A DNA stretch of 64,000 nt from Actinomycetospora lemnae. GTDB lineage: Bacteria > Actinomycetota > Actinomycetes > Mycobacteriales > Pseudonocardiaceae. The notes beneath the pieces are model-generated. The model was not told the origin of the DNA, did not search any database, and saw only the letters and a program-made list of their open reading frames with translations. Positions within the stretch are counted from its first letter, which is position 1. Every line of letters starts with the position of its first letter. The stretch lies in NCBI RefSeq assembly GCF_028737315.1, contig NZ_JAQZAO010000002.1:610909-674908 (forward strand). The letters are read 5' to 3'. Below are positions 1 through 9,170 of the stretch, in pieces. The position numbers and the translations under genes are program-made.

Positions 1-3000
1 GGGTCGGCAGGCCCTGCGGCAGCAGGCTGCGCTGCAACGTGTCGGCGATCTGGTGCTCGGCGCGGTAGAGGCGCGCCCGGTCCAGCGCGATCCCGCACGG
101 TTCGGCGAGCGCGACGAGGGCGCTGCGCTCGGTGTGCGAGATGCGGGCGCGGTCGGGCAGCCCGATGCCGATCGCGCCGACGGTCACCCCCGCGGCCACG
201 AGCGGCAGCGCCATCGCGCCCCGGATGCCCCGGTCGCGCATGAGCGCCCGCAGCACCGGGTGGTCGCTCGACGCCCCGTCGTGCCCGCCGACCAGCCACA
301 ACGGCTCCCCGCCGTCGACCGCGGCGCCGACGAGCGTCGGGTCCGAGCGGTCCGGGCCGACGACCGGCGGGTCGCCGTTCTCCGCGGCGAGCGGGGCGAG
401 GGCGCCCGTGCGCGGGTCGTACTCGAACACCGCGACGCGGGCGGTGTCGCCGAAGAGCGCCCGGAGGTGCCCGACGGTCACCTCGGCGACCTCGACCGGC
501 GTGGCCGCCGCGGAGAGCTGGGTGCTGGCGCGCTGCAGCAGCGAGAGGCGCGCGGCGGTCGCGCGCTCCTCGGCGAGCAGCAGGGCGTTGTCGAGCGCCA
601 GGGCGGCGCGTGCGGCGATCTCCTCGACGAGGTCGCGGTCGTCGTCGCTCCAGCCCGGCGCGCCGTCGCCGCGCTCGAGGGTGACCAGGGCGACCGGGTG
701 GTCGCGGACCACGAGCGGCAGGTGCAGCACGCCCGCCTCGGTGGCCGCGGACCGCCGCTCCAGGGCCCGTCGCTCGCCGTCGCCGAAGGTCCCGGCGGGC
801 AGCGGGACGGCGGTGGCCTCGGACGGCGCGGCGACGTCGGTGGTGCTGTCCGGCCGCCGCGCCTCCCGACCCTCGCCGGGCTCGCCCTCGTCGTCGAGGG
901 GACGGGCCGCCGCGCGGGCGGCGAGGCCGACCTCGACGAGCAGGAGGACCAGGCGTTCGAGGCGGCCGGCCACCTCCGGCTCGGCGTCGAGCTCGGCCCC
1001 GACGCGGGCGAGCAACCGCTGGCGCTCGGCCTCGAGCCAACGCGCGTGGACGTCGACGCAGCTGCCGACGAAGCCGGTGACCCCGCCGTCGCCGGGCAGC
1101 GGGACGGCGTGCTCGGAGACCCGCCGGTACGCCCCGTCGCCGCGACGCAGGCGGTACTCGGCCTCCCAGCCCTCCCCCGCGCGGATCGCCCGGTCGCGCA
1201 GCGCGCGGTAGCGGCCGCGGTCCTCGGGGTGGACGCCGGCGAGCCAGGCCGTCCCGCGGTCGTCGGCGTCGGCGCGCCCGGTGAAGCGCCGCCAGCCGGT
1301 GTTGTGGAAGGTGCGTGCGCCGTCGGGGTCGGCCACCCAGATCATCGCCGGCGCGAGGTCGGCCATCGCGGTGAACCGGGCCTCCGCGCGGCGCCGCGCC
1401 CGGCCCAGCTGGAGGTGCGCGTCGACGCGGGCCAGCAGCTCCGGGGCGGTGAAGGGCTTGACCAGGTAGTCGTCGGCCCGTGCGGCGAGACCCTCGACGG
1501 CGGCCTCCTGCCCGGCACGCGCCGAGAGCAGCAGCACCGGGACCCGCGCGGTGCGCTCGTCGGCGCGCAGGGCCGACAGCAGCTCGAGGCCGTCGCGGCG
1601 GGGCATCATCACGTCCGAGACGACGAGCTCGGGCGGGTCGGCCAGCGCCGCGGCCAGCGCCTCCTCGCCGTCGGCCACCAGGCGCACGGCGTGCCGCGGG
1701 GCGAGCAGCCGGTGCAGGTAGGAGCGCATGTCGGCGTTGTCGTCGGCGACGAGCACCCGGCCGCGCGTGGCGTCGGGGGCGCCGGCCGGGGGCTCGGACT
1801 CGCCGTCGTCGTCGCCCTCGGGCAGCCACCGCATCGCCTCGGCGACGAACGACTCCGCGTCCGCGGACGGCGGGGCGGGCGCGTCGGGCACGGGCTCCAG
1901 CACGTCGACGACCCGGTCGGCCGGTAGGTGCGCCCGCCCGAACGGCAGGCGGACGGTCATCGTGGTGCCGGCGCCGAACTCGCTGCTCGCGGTGACCTCG
2001 CCGCCGTGCAGCCCGACGAGCTCGCGGACGAGGGCGAGCCCGATGCCGCTGCCCTCGCCGGAGCGCCCGCCCGCGCCCTCGACGCGGTGGAAGCGCTCGA
2101 ACAGCCGGGGCAGCTCGTCGGCGGGCACCCCGACGCCGGTGTCGGCGACGTGGAGCACCGCGGCGTCGTCCGCGGTCTCGACCCGCACCGACACCCGGCC
2201 GGCCGTCGTGAACTTCAGCGCGTTGGAGACCAGGTTGAGCACGATCTGCTCCCACGCGGCCCGGTCGAGCAGGACCGGGCGCCCCGTGGACGGACAGTCG
2301 ACCACGTACTCCAGCCCGGCCCGCTCCATCGCCGAGCGGAACAGTCCGGCGAGCTCCTCGGTGGCGGGGCCCAGGTCGGTGGGCACGTACCGCGCCTGGC
2401 GCCGTCCCGCGTCGAGGCGCGAGAAGTCGAGCAGGCTGTTGACCAGCCGTCCCAGGCGCCGGCCGTTGCGGTGCACCACCTCGAGCTCGGCGCGCCAGCG
2501 CTCGGGATCGACCGTCGGCGCGGCCCGCAGGTCCTCGACCGGTCCCATGATCAGGGTCAGCGGGGTGCGGAACTCGTGGCTGACGTTCGAGAAGAACTCG
2601 GTCTTCGCGCGGTCGAGCTCGGCGAGTGCCTCGGCGCGGCGGCGCTCGGCCTCGAACCCGCCCGCGTGCGCGAGCCCCGCGCTGATCTGGCCGCCGAGCA
2701 GCTGCAGGAAGCTCGCGGTCCGCTCGTCGTAGGGCCGGTGCGGGTTGACCCCGACGACGAGGAACCCGGCGAGCCCCGCGGTCTCCTCGTCGGGCCCCGT
2801 GCCCGGTGCCGCCGCGAGCGGGACGAGCACGGCCTGCCCGGGCGGCCGGTCCCAGGCCCCGCGGGGCACGGCGTCGCCGAAGCGGGCGGCGAGGTCGTCG
2901 ATGACGACCGACTCCCCCGACAGCCCCGCCGCCCAGGGCCCCGCCCCGTCCGCGAGCACCCGCGGCGCGACGGGCGAGCCGGGCGTGGCGCCGGCGCTCG

Positions 3001-3664
3001 CGGCCAGGCGGGCCTCGCCGGTGTCCTCGTCGAGCAGGTAGACCAGCGCGAACGGGAGGTCGCGGTCGTTCTCCCCGAGCGTGCCCTCCACCGCCTGCAG
3101 CACGTCCCCGCGCGACCGCGCCGGGCCCATCGCCGTCGCGAGGTCGCGCATCGTCGCCATCCGCCGGTCGCCGATGACGCGCTCGGTGGTCTCGGTGACC
3201 ACGCACAGCATCCCGGCCACCGAGCCGTCGGCGTCGGCGAGCGGGCTGTAGGAGAACGTGTGGTACGTCTCCTCGGGATAGCCGGAGCGCTCGAGGAAGA
3301 GCAGCAGGTCCTCGTCCCACGTGGCGACGCCGGTGTCGAGGACCGAGGCGATCCGCGGGCCGATGTCGGGCCAGATCTCCGACCACATGACCCGCGCGGG
3401 CTTGCCCAGCGCCCACGGGTGCTTGGCCTGCAGGGTGTCGCGCCAGTAGGCGTCGTTGTAGAAGACGGTGAGCTCCGGGCCCCACGCCATCCACATGGAG
3501 AACCGCGAGGTCAGGAGCATGCGCACGATCGTGCGCAGCGGCGTCGGCCACTCCTCGGGCGTGCCGACCGGGGTCGCGGCCCAGTCGACGCCGGCCATGT
3601 CGGCACCGACCCGGCCCCCACCGGCGAGCAGGTCGGACGTGCCGGAGCGGGGCTCCGTGCTCAT
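1..3664 (-). CDS. Hybrid sensor histidine kinase / response regulator with PAS, GAF and SpoIIE-type phosphatase parts (partial)
   Basis: Partial: 1,221 residues are visible and the C-terminus lies beyond base 1. Domains in order are an N-terminal PAS-like region (about 20-160), a GAF domain (about 175-330), HisKA with the H-box SHEFRTPLTLIMGP near 358, an HATPase with LNLVSNALKF near 478 and DTGVGVP near 506, and a receiver domain with VVSDVMMP near 683 and the lysine of LVKPF near 734. Then follow a second PAS (about 775-850) and two further GAF domains (about 900-1195). The last visible residues (ADTLQRSLLPQGLP) are the usual beginning of a SpoIIE/RsbU PP2C phosphatase domain. It is therefore likely a cytosolic multi-input phosphorelay protein whose output is dephosphorylation of an anti-sigma-factor antagonist; that output is inferred. 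The ATG start at 3664 faces treZ across a 119-bp divergent gap. No transmembrane segment is visible. Confidence 0.9.
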   Translation of the reverse strand, partial: MSTEPRSGTSDLLAGGGRVGADMAGVDWAATPVGTPEEWPTPLRTIVRMLLTSRFSMWMAWGPELTVFYNDAYWRDTLQAKHPWALGKPARVMWSEIWPDIGPRIASVLDTGVATWDEDLLLFLERSGYPEETYHTFSYSPLADADGSVAGMLCVVTETTERVIGDRRMATMRDLATAMGPARSRGDVLQAVEGTLGENDRDLPFALVYLLDEDTGEARLAASAGATPGSPVAPRVLADGAGPWAAGLSGESVVIDDLAARFGDAVPRGAWDRPPGQAVLVPLAAAPGTGPDEETAGLAGFLVVGVNPHRPYDERTASFLQLLGGQISAGLAHAGGFEAERRRAEALAELDRAKTEFFSNVSHEFRTPLTLIMGPVEDLRAAPTVDPERWRAELEVVHRNGRRLGRLVNSLLDFSRLDAGRRQARYVPTDLGPATEELAGLFRSAMERAGLEYVVDCPSTGRPVLLDRAAWEQIVLNLVSNALKFTTAGRVSVRVETADDAAVLHVADTGVGVPADELPRLFERFHRVEGAGGRSGEGSGIGLALVRELVGLHGGEVTASSEFGAGTTMTVRLPFGRAHLPADRVVDVLEPVPDAPAPPSADAESFVAEAMRWLPEGDDDGESEPPAGAPDATRGRVLVADDNADMRSYLHRLLAPRHAVRLVADGEEALAAALADPPELVVSDVMMPRRDGLELLSALRADERTARVPVLLLSARAGQEAAVEGLAARADDYLVKPFTAPELLARVDAHLQLGRARRRAEARFTAMADLAPAMIWVADPDGARTFHNTGWRRFTGRADADDRGTAWLAGVHPEDRGRYRALRDRAIRAGEGWEAEYRLRRGDGAYRRVSEHAVPLPGDGGVTGFVGSCVDVHARWLEAERQRLLARVGAELDAEPEVAGRLERLVLLLVEVGLAARAAARPLDDEGEPGEGREARRPDSTTDVAAPSEATAVPLPAGTFGDGERRALERRSAATEAGVLHLPLVVRDHPVALVTLERGDGAPGWSDDDRDLVEEIAARAALALDNALLLAEERATAARLSLLQRASTQLSAAATPVEVAEVTVGHLRALFGDTARVAVFEYDPRTGALAPLAAENGDPPVVGPDRSDPTLVGAAVDGGEPLWLVGGHDGASSDHPVLRALMRDRGIRGAMALPLVAAGVTVGAIGIGLPDRARISHTERSALVALAEPCGIALDRARLYRAEHQIADTLQRSLLPQGLPT

Positions 3665-3722
3665 CGCCTCCCCTTCCTGCCCGTCGTGCCCGTCCCGCGC
3701 GCGTGAGCGTCGTCGCACCCGG

Positions 3723-3737
3723 CGACCATCATGGTCG
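3723..3737. promoter_or_regulatory. 15-bp perfect palindrome in the kinase/treZ divergent gap
   Basis: CGACCAT-C-ATGGTCG lies between the divergent starts of the hybrid kinase and treZ. It is followed by a second short palindrome, GCGCATGCGC, near 3747. The position suits an operator, but no regulator is known. Confidence 0.3.
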
Positions 3738-3783
3738 GCCGCGAGTGCGCATGCGCGACCGGCCCGTCGGGAAGCATCGGGCC

Positions 3784-5526
3784 GTGACACACGAGTTCGC
3801 GGTCTGGGCCCCCGACCGTACGACGGTCGGGCTGGTCCTGAGTGGGCCGGGCGGCCGGACGGAGCCGATGACGGCGGGCACCGGCGGGTGGTGGCACGCG
3901 AGCGTGCCCGACGCCGGGCCCGGCACCGACTACGCGTTCTCCCTCGACGGCGGTGACCCGCTGCCCGACCCGCGCTCGCGCTGGCAGCCGCACGGGGTGC
4001 ACGCCGCGTCGCGCCTGGTCGAGGTCGAGCCCTCCCCCGCCGACGCGGCCTGGACCGGACGGTCCCTGCCGGGCTCGGTGATCTACGAGATGCACGTCGG
4101 GACCTTCACGCCCGAGGGCACGTTCGCCTCCGCCGAGGAGCGCCTCGACCACCTCGTCGAGCTCGGCGTCGACTTCGTCGAGGTCCTGCCGGTCAACGCC
4201 TTCGACGGCACGCGCGGCTGGGGCTACGACGGCGTGCTCTGGTACGCGGTCACCGAGAACTACGGCGGGCCCGCGGCCTTCCGCCGGTTCGTCGACGCCT
4301 GCCACGCACGCGGTCTCGGCGTCGTGCTCGACGTCGTCTACAACCACCTCGGGCCGTCCGGGGCCTATCTCGACCGGTTCGGGCCCTACTTCCTCGGCGA
4401 GAACGTGTGGGGGCCCTCGCTCAACCTCGACGGGCCCGGCTCGGACACCGTGCGGGCCTACATCCTCGACAACGTCACGATGTGGCTGCGCGACTACGGC
4501 GTCGACGCGCTGCGCCTCGACGCCGTGCACGCCCTGCGCGACGCCCGCGCCACCCACCTGCTCGAGGAGATGGCCGACCACGTCGCGTCGCTCTCGGCCC
4601 ACCTGCGCCGCCCGCTGACACTCATCGCCGAGTCCGACCTCAACGACCCGCGGCTGATCACCTCGCGGGAGGCCGGCGGCTACGGCCTGGACGCGCAGTG
4701 GTGCGACGACATCCACCACGCCCTGCACTCGACGCTCACCGGCGAGACCCAGGGCTACTACGTCGACTTCGGCGACCTGGCCACGCTGGCCGAGGTCCTG
4801 CACCACCCGTTCCACCACGCCGGCACGTGGTCGACGTTCCGCGGCCGCCTCCACGGGCGGCCCGTCGACCTGCTGCGCACACCCGGGCACCGGTTCCTGG
4901 CCTACCTGCAGGACCACGACCAGGTCGGCAACCGCGCCTCGGGCGACCGGCTCTCGGCGACGCTCTCGCCCGGCCTGCTGGGGTGCGGGGCCGCGCTGGT
5001 GTTCTGCTCGCCCTACACGCCGATGCTGTTCATGGGCGAGGAGTGGGGCGCCCGCACCCCGTGGGCGTTCTTCGTGGGCTTCGAGGACCCGGACCTGCAG
5101 GTCGCGGTGCGCGAGGGGCGGACCAAGGAGTTCGCCGAGCACGGCTGGGGCGCCGAGGAGGTGCCCGACCCGACGGCCGACGCGACGTTCGAGGCGTCGA
5201 AGCTGGACTGGTCGGAGCCGACGCGCGAGCCCCACGCCGGACTGCTGGGGGTGTACCGCGAGCTCATCGCCCTGCGCCGCGCCCACCCGGAGCTCACCGA
5301 CCCGCACCTCGACCCGGTGCGCGTCGACCACGACGCGCAGGCCCGCACGCTCGTCGTGCACCGCGGGACCCTGCGCCTGGCGGTGAACCTCGGCGGGGCA
5401 CCGGCGACCCTGCCGGTCCCGGCCCGCGAGGTGCTCTACGCCCCGTCCGGGGTGGACGTCGGCGACGGGTCGCTGACCCTGGCGCCGGAGTCGTTCGCGC
5501 TGACGCGGGTGGATCAGCAGCGGTAG
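3784..5526 (+). CDS. treZ: Malto-oligosyltrehalose trehalohydrolase
   Basis: Releases trehalose from maltooligosyl-trehalose made by TreY (GH13, cytoplasm). The GTG start at 3784 gives 580 residues beginning VTHEFAVWAP, which is the usual N-terminus and length of the family; an upstream in-frame start would add 27 unlike residues. The protein has an N-terminal CBM48-like beta domain (to about 95) and a GH13 barrel. The nucleophile Asp is in ALRLDAVHAL near 246, the general acid Glu in LIAESDLND near 283, and DHDQVGN near 380. It stands alone: treY and glgX/treX, the usual neighbours, are not in the window. Its 3' end overlaps the convergent acs gene by 13 bp. A separate trehalose cassette lies at 45.5-53.7 kb. 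Confidence 0.93.
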   Translation: MTHEFAVWAPDRTTVGLVLSGPGGRTEPMTAGTGGWWHASVPDAGPGTDYAFSLDGGDPLPDPRSRWQPHGVHAASRLVEVEPSPADAAWTGRSLPGSVIYEMHVGTFTPEGTFASAEERLDHLVELGVDFVEVLPVNAFDGTRGWGYDGVLWYAVTENYGGPAAFRRFVDACHARGLGVVLDVVYNHLGPSGAYLDRFGPYFLGENVWGPSLNLDGPGSDTVRAYILDNVTMWLRDYGVDALRLDAVHALRDARATHLLEEMADHVASLSAHLRRPLTLIAESDLNDPRLITSREAGGYGLDAQWCDDIHHALHSTLTGETQGYYVDFGDLATLAEVLHHPFHHAGTWSTFRGRLHGRPVDLLRTPGHRFLAYLQDHDQVGNRASGDRLSATLSPGLLGCGAALVFCSPYTPMLFMGEEWGARTPWAFFVGFEDPDLQVAVREGRTKEFAEHGWGAEEVPDPTADATFEASKLDWSEPTREPHAGLLGVYRELIALRRAHPELTDPHLDPVRVDHDAQARTLVVHRGTLRLAVNLGGAPATLPVPAREVLYAPSGVDVGDGSLTLAPESFALTRVDQQR

Positions 5527-7430
5527 TCCGCGGCGAGGGCGGCGAAGCCCTCGGGGTCGACGAGCGAGGTCGTGTCGCCCGGTTCCTCGCCACGGGTCAG
5601 GCCGAGCAGGAGCCGTCGCAGGATCTTCCCGCTGCGGGTCTTCGGCAGCGCGTCGACCACCACCACCCGCGACGGGCGGGCCACGGGCCCGAGCTCGCGG
5701 GTGACGTGGGCGCGCAGGTCGTCGGTGGGATCGGCGGTGTCGCCGTCGCGCAGCACGACGAAGGCGACGATCGTCTGCCCCGTGGTCGCGTCCGGCGCCC
5801 CGACGACGCCCGCCTCGGCGACCCGCGGGTGGCTGACCAGCGCCGACTCCACCTCGATCGAGGACAGCCGGTGCCCGGAGACGTTCATGACGTCGTCGAC
5901 CCGCCCCTCGAGCCAGACGTACCCGTCGCCGTCGATCCGGGCACCGTCGCCGGCGAGGTACCAGCCCCGGTCGCGGAAGTCGGCGAAGTAGGAGGTGACG
6001 AACCGGTCGGGGTCGCCCCACACGGTGCGCGCCATCGCCGGCCACGGGCGGTCGACGACCAGCAGGCCGCCCTCGTCGGGGGCGCACGTGCTGCCGTCCT
6101 CGTGGACGACCCGCACCGACAGGCCCGGCAGCGCCCGGGTCGCCGAGCCGGGCTTGAGCGGCGTGGCCCCGGGCAGCGGCGCGACCATCGCCGCGCCCGT
6201 CTCCGACTGCCACCACGTGTCGACGATCGGGCACCGCCCGCCGCCGACGTGCGTGTGCAGCCAGCGCCACGCCTCGGGGTTGATCGCCTCGCCGACCGAG
6301 CCGAGCAGCCGCAGCGACGACAGGTCGTGGGCCGCCGGGACGTCCTCGCCCCACTGCATGAACGTCCGGACCAGCGTCGGCGCCGTGTAGTACACGGTGA
6401 CGCCGTACTTGGCGACGATCTCGAAGTGCCGGCCGCGGTGCGGGGCGTCCGGCGCGCCCTCGTAGAGCACCTGCGTGACGCCGTTGGCCAGGGGCCCGTA
6501 CACCTCGTAGGTGTGCGCGGTGACCCAGGCGAGGTCGGCCTGGCACCAGTAGACGTCGTCGGGGCGGTGGTCGAAGCAGGCCCAGGCGGTCCAGGCGGTC
6601 TGGGTGAGGTAGCCGCCCATGGTGTGCACGAGGCCCTTCGGCTTCCCCGTGGTGCCCGACGTGTAGATGAGGAAGAGCGGCGTCTCGGCGGGGAGCGCCT
6701 CGGCCTCGTGCTCGGCCGGCTGCCCGGCCACGACCTCGTCCCACCACACGTCGCGCCCGGGCGTCCACGCCACGTCCTGGCCGGTCCGGCGCACGACGAG
6801 GACGTGCTCGACGCTGTCGACCCCGTCGACCGCGGCGTCGGCGTTGTCCTTGACCGGCACCGTCCGCCCGCGCCGGTACTGGCCGTCGGTGGTGACGAGG
6901 AGCTTCGCGGCGCCGTCGACCACCCGGAAGCGCAGCGCCTCGGCCGAGAAGCCGCCGAAGACCATCGAGTGGACCGCGCCGATCCGGGCGCAGGCCAGCA
7001 TGACCACGACGGTCTCGACGAGGACCGGGAGGTAGACCACGACGACGTCGCCGCGCCCGACGCCCAGCGCCGTCAGCGCGTGCGCGCAGCGGGCGACCTC
7101 GGCCTGCAGGTCGGCGTAGGTCAGGCGGCGCTCGTCCCCGGGCTCGCCCTCCCACAGCAGCGCCGTCTTCTCGCCGTGCCCGGCGTCGACGTGCCGGTCG
7201 ACGCAGTTGCGCGCGACGTTGAGCGTGCCGTCGGCGAACCAGCGGACGAAGGGGAAGTCGGCGCCGTCGTAGGCCTCGGTCGGCGGCGTCGTCCACTCCA
7301 GCCGGCGGGCCTGCTCGAGCCAGAACGCCTCGGGGTCCGCGGCCGCGCGCTCCCGCAGCGCCGGGGCCTCGGCGGCCGGGACGTTGGCGTCGGCCGCGAG
7401 GCCGGGCCGGGGAGGGACGACGTCGCTCAT
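5514..7430 (-). CDS. acs: Acetyl-CoA synthetase (AMP-forming)
   Basis: Activates acetate to acetyl-CoA through acetyl-AMP. The product has 638 residues from ATG 7430 (MSDVVPPRPGL), close to the family length of about 650. Adenylation motifs are clear: YTSGTTGKPKG near 257, DTWWQSETG, GDGARIDGDGYVWLEGR, and the C-terminal LPKTRSGKILRR near 600. That last lysine is the one acetylated by Pat-type enzymes in this family. An earlier in-frame start would translate through the 7471-7506 hairpin and is rejected. The gene is convergent with treZ and follows pcm on the same strand, separated by that hairpin. Confidence 0.95.
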   Translation of the reverse strand: MSDVVPPRPGLAADANVPAAEAPALRERAAADPEAFWLEQARRLEWTTPPTEAYDGADFPFVRWFADGTLNVARNCVDRHVDAGHGEKTALLWEGEPGDERRLTYADLQAEVARCAHALTALGVGRGDVVVVYLPVLVETVVVMLACARIGAVHSMVFGGFSAEALRFRVVDGAAKLLVTTDGQYRRGRTVPVKDNADAAVDGVDSVEHVLVVRRTGQDVAWTPGRDVWWDEVVAGQPAEHEAEALPAETPLFLIYTSGTTGKPKGLVHTMGGYLTQTAWTAWACFDHRPDDVYWCQADLAWVTAHTYEVYGPLANGVTQVLYEGAPDAPHRGRHFEIVAKYGVTVYYTAPTLVRTFMQWGEDVPAAHDLSSLRLLGSVGEAINPEAWRWLHTHVGGGRCPIVDTWWQSETGAAMVAPLPGATPLKPGSATRALPGLSVRVVHEDGSTCAPDEGGLLVVDRPWPAMARTVWGDPDRFVTSYFADFRDRGWYLAGDGARIDGDGYVWLEGRVDDVMNVSGHRLSSIEVESALVSHPRVAEAGVVGAPDATTGQTIVAFVVLRDGDTADPTDDLRAHVTRELGPVARPSRVVVVDALPKTRSGKILRRLLLGLTRGEEPGDTTSLVDPEGFAALAADYRC

Positions 7431-7470
7431 GCCCACCCGGGTGCCCCCGCGTGGTGCGCTCCGCGCAGGT

Positions 7471-7506
7471 GAGCAGAAAAGCGTGCTGTAGCACTCTTTT
7501 CTGCTC
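7471..7506. terminator. Hairpin, 16-bp arms around TGTA, downstream of pcm
   Basis: Left arm GAGCAGAAAAGCGTGC, loop TGTA, right arm GCACTCTTTTCTGCTC, with one C/T mismatch. It sits 18 bp after the pcm stop and 40 bp before the acs start, so it probably ends the pcm transcript. It shares the GTGC-TGTA-GCAC tip with the hairpin at 12550-12589, but the lower arms differ. Confidence 0.7.
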
Positions 7507-7524
7507 GCCAGCACGCAGTGCACG

Positions 7525-8136
7525 TCAGAGCAGCGGGACGAACGACACCGCCATGAGCCGCTCCTCGCGGCCGTCCGCGAACACGCGGAGCAGGTCGCCG
7601 TGGCGGCCGTGGCCGACGGGGCAGACGAGGACGCCGTCGTCGGTGAGCTGCTCGAGCAGCGCGGCGGGCACCTCGCCCTCGGCCATGGCCGCCACGGAGA
7701 TCGCGTCGAACGGCGCCCGGTCGGGGGCGCCGAGGCGGCCGTCGCCGTGGCGCACCTCGACGGGGTGCCCGGTCGCGGCGAGGGCGGCGCGGGCCGAGGC
7801 CGCCAGCGACGGGTGGTACTCGATCGCGACGACCTCGGCGGCGAGGCGCGAGAGCACCGCCGCCGCGTAGCCGCTGCCCGCGCCCACCTCGAGCACGCGC
7901 TCGCGGCCCGTGAGCCCGAGCGCCTCGGCCATCGCGGCGACCATCGCCGGCGCCGAGATCGTCTGCCCGCAGGCGATCGGCAGCGGGCCCGACCCGTACG
8001 CCTCGTGCGCCCGGTGGGCCGGCACGAACCGGTGGCGCGGCACCGCGGCCATGGCCGCGAGGACCCGCTCGTCGCGGATGCCCTGGCGGCGCAGCTCGGC
8101 GACCATCGCGTGGCGGCGCCGCTCGTGGACGCTCAT
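7525..8136 (-). CDS. pcm: Protein-L-isoaspartate O-methyltransferase-like protein
   Basis: SAM-dependent methyltransferase that repairs isoaspartyl residues in damaged proteins. The product has 203 residues, within the family range. The PCMT signatures are VPRHRFVP, GQTISAPAMVAAM and the SAM loop VLEVGAGSGYAAAV near 80-93, followed by HGDGRLG. The ATG at 8136 overlaps the stop of the upstream gene (ATGA), so the two are probably co-translated. The 3' end runs toward the 7471-7506 hairpin. The substrate is inferred from the family; the fold assignment is firm. Confidence 0.88.
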   Translation of the reverse strand: MSVHERRRHAMVAELRRQGIRDERVLAAMAAVPRHRFVPAHRAHEAYGSGPLPIACGQTISAPAMVAAMAEALGLTGRERVLEVGAGSGYAAAVLSRLAAEVVAIEYHPSLAASARAALAATGHPVEVRHGDGRLGAPDRAPFDAISVAAMAEGEVPAALLEQLTDDGVLVCPVGHGRHGDLLRVFADGREERLMAVSFVPLL

Positions 8137-8648
8137 GCGTCGTCCGGGCGCAGTGCCTGCAGGTCGGCGGCGAGCTCCTCGGCGGGCACCGGCAGCACCG
8201 TCGGCGGCAGGACGACGGGGCTGCCCAGGCGCCCGGCCTGCGCGCGGCCGACCTTCGCCCGGGCCGGGGTCGTGCGCGCGAGCACCGCCTCGGGGTCGCG
8301 CACGCCGATGACGAGCATCCCGCCGCCGCGGGCGGGCAGGACGTCGATCGACCCGAGCTCCGACCAGGGCAGGAAGCCCGCCGCGACGATCGACCCGCCG
8401 TCGTCGATGCCCTCGGCGGTGGCGACGAGCAGCGGGCGCGAGCGGACCAGGCGCATCGCCGCCCGCACCGCGCCGATCCCGAAGAAGACGACGAGCACGA
8501 CGCCGACGACGTCGCTCGCCGTCCCGCCTCCGAGCACCAGCCACACACCCGCGGCGAGCCCGACGACGGCGGTCGCGAGCGCCACGGCGGGCGCGGTGCG
8601 GGGCGCGCGGACCTCGAGGCGGCCGGGCTCACGGACGACGTCGCTCAT
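8133..8648 (-). CDS. STM3941-type small membrane protein
   Basis: 171 residues. After a short basic N-terminus there are two adjacent hydrophobic segments (about 14-60) and then a soluble tail containing DGGSIVAAGFLPWSELGSIDVL. This layout (two membrane spans, then a PH-like beta segment with a conserved W-x-E) matches the STM3941 family of uncharacterised bacterial proteins. It overlaps pcm by ATGA, and the CoA-binding gene upstream overlaps its own start by 4 bases, so the three form one operon. No function is known. Confidence 0.7.
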   Translation of the reverse strand: MSDVVREPGRLEVRAPRTAPAVALATAVVGLAAGVWLVLGGGTASDVVGVVLVVFFGIGAVRAAMRLVRSRPLLVATAEGIDDGGSIVAAGFLPWSELGSIDVLPARGGGMLVIGVRDPEAVLARTTPARAKVGRAQAGRLGSPVVLPPTVLPVPAEELAADLQALRPDDA

Positions 8649-9061
8649 GCGCACCACCGCTTGTGCTCCGCGCGCACGTCGCGGTCGGCGACGGCCGCCA
8701 CGCCGGCGGCCCGAGCGCGCGCGACCGTCCGGGCCGTCGTGTCCGCGTCGGCGACCCCGCCGGGCAGCCACACCGCGCCCGCCCCGGCCGCGGCGGCCTC
8801 GTCGACGACCGCGTCCCAGGCCTCCGGCGCGCGGAAGACGACGACGAGGTCCGGGGTGGGGACGTCGGCGAGGGTCGGGGCGCAGAGCCGGCCGAGCGTC
8901 TCGACGACGTGCGGGTTGACGAGGTCGACCGTCCACGCCGTGCGGTCGAGCAGGTAGGCGGCGATGCGGAAGCTGGGGCGGGTGAAGCGGTCGGAGACGC
9001 CGACGACCGCGACGCGCTGGACCTTGCCCAGCAGCGCACCGACGGCCTCGTCGCTCTCCAC
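8645..9061 (-). CDS. CoA-binding domain protein (YccU-like)
   Basis: 138 residues with a single Rossmann CoA-binding domain: VQRVAVVGVSD near the N-terminus, then VDLVNPHVVETLG, PDLVVVFRAPE and GAGAVWLPGG. Stand-alone members of this family have no established reaction. The GTG at 9061 was chosen because GGGAGG stands 8 bp upstream; a longer frame would run through the 9084-9123 palindrome. It is the first gene of a three-gene operon with the STM3941-like gene and pcm, and diverges from the FAD/Fe-S oxidase. Confidence 0.8.
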   Translation of the reverse strand: MESDEAVGALLGKVQRVAVVGVSDRFTRPSFRIAAYLLDRTAWTVDLVNPHVVETLGRLCAPTLADVPTPDLVVVFRAPEAWDAVVDEAAAAGAGAVWLPGGVADADTTARTVARARAAGVAAVADRDVRAEHKRWCA

Positions 9062-9083
9062 GCCGTCATCCTCCCGCACCCTC

Positions 9084-9123
9084 GTGAGCACTTTCGCCGC
9101 CCATGGCCGTGGAAAGTGCTCAC
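9084..9123. repeat. 40-bp inverted repeat in a divergent promoter region
   Basis: Arms GTGAGCACTTTC and GAAAGTGCTCAC (12 bp, perfect) enclose a 16-base centre. The outer GTGAGC/GCTCAC matches the hairpin at 12550-12589. Unlike the other two family members, this one lies between two divergent starts (9061 and 9171), so it may be an operator or 5' leader structure rather than a terminator. Confidence 0.6.
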
Positions 9124-9170
9124 GAGAGGGAGAACTTGCGCCGGGGACGAGGGGCGCCCAAGGTCGGACG

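Noticed and set aside
3661..7494. A 1,277-codon minus-strand frame over treZ and acs
   Set aside because: Acs is convincingly encoded in another frame with all motifs, and treZ on the opposite strand.
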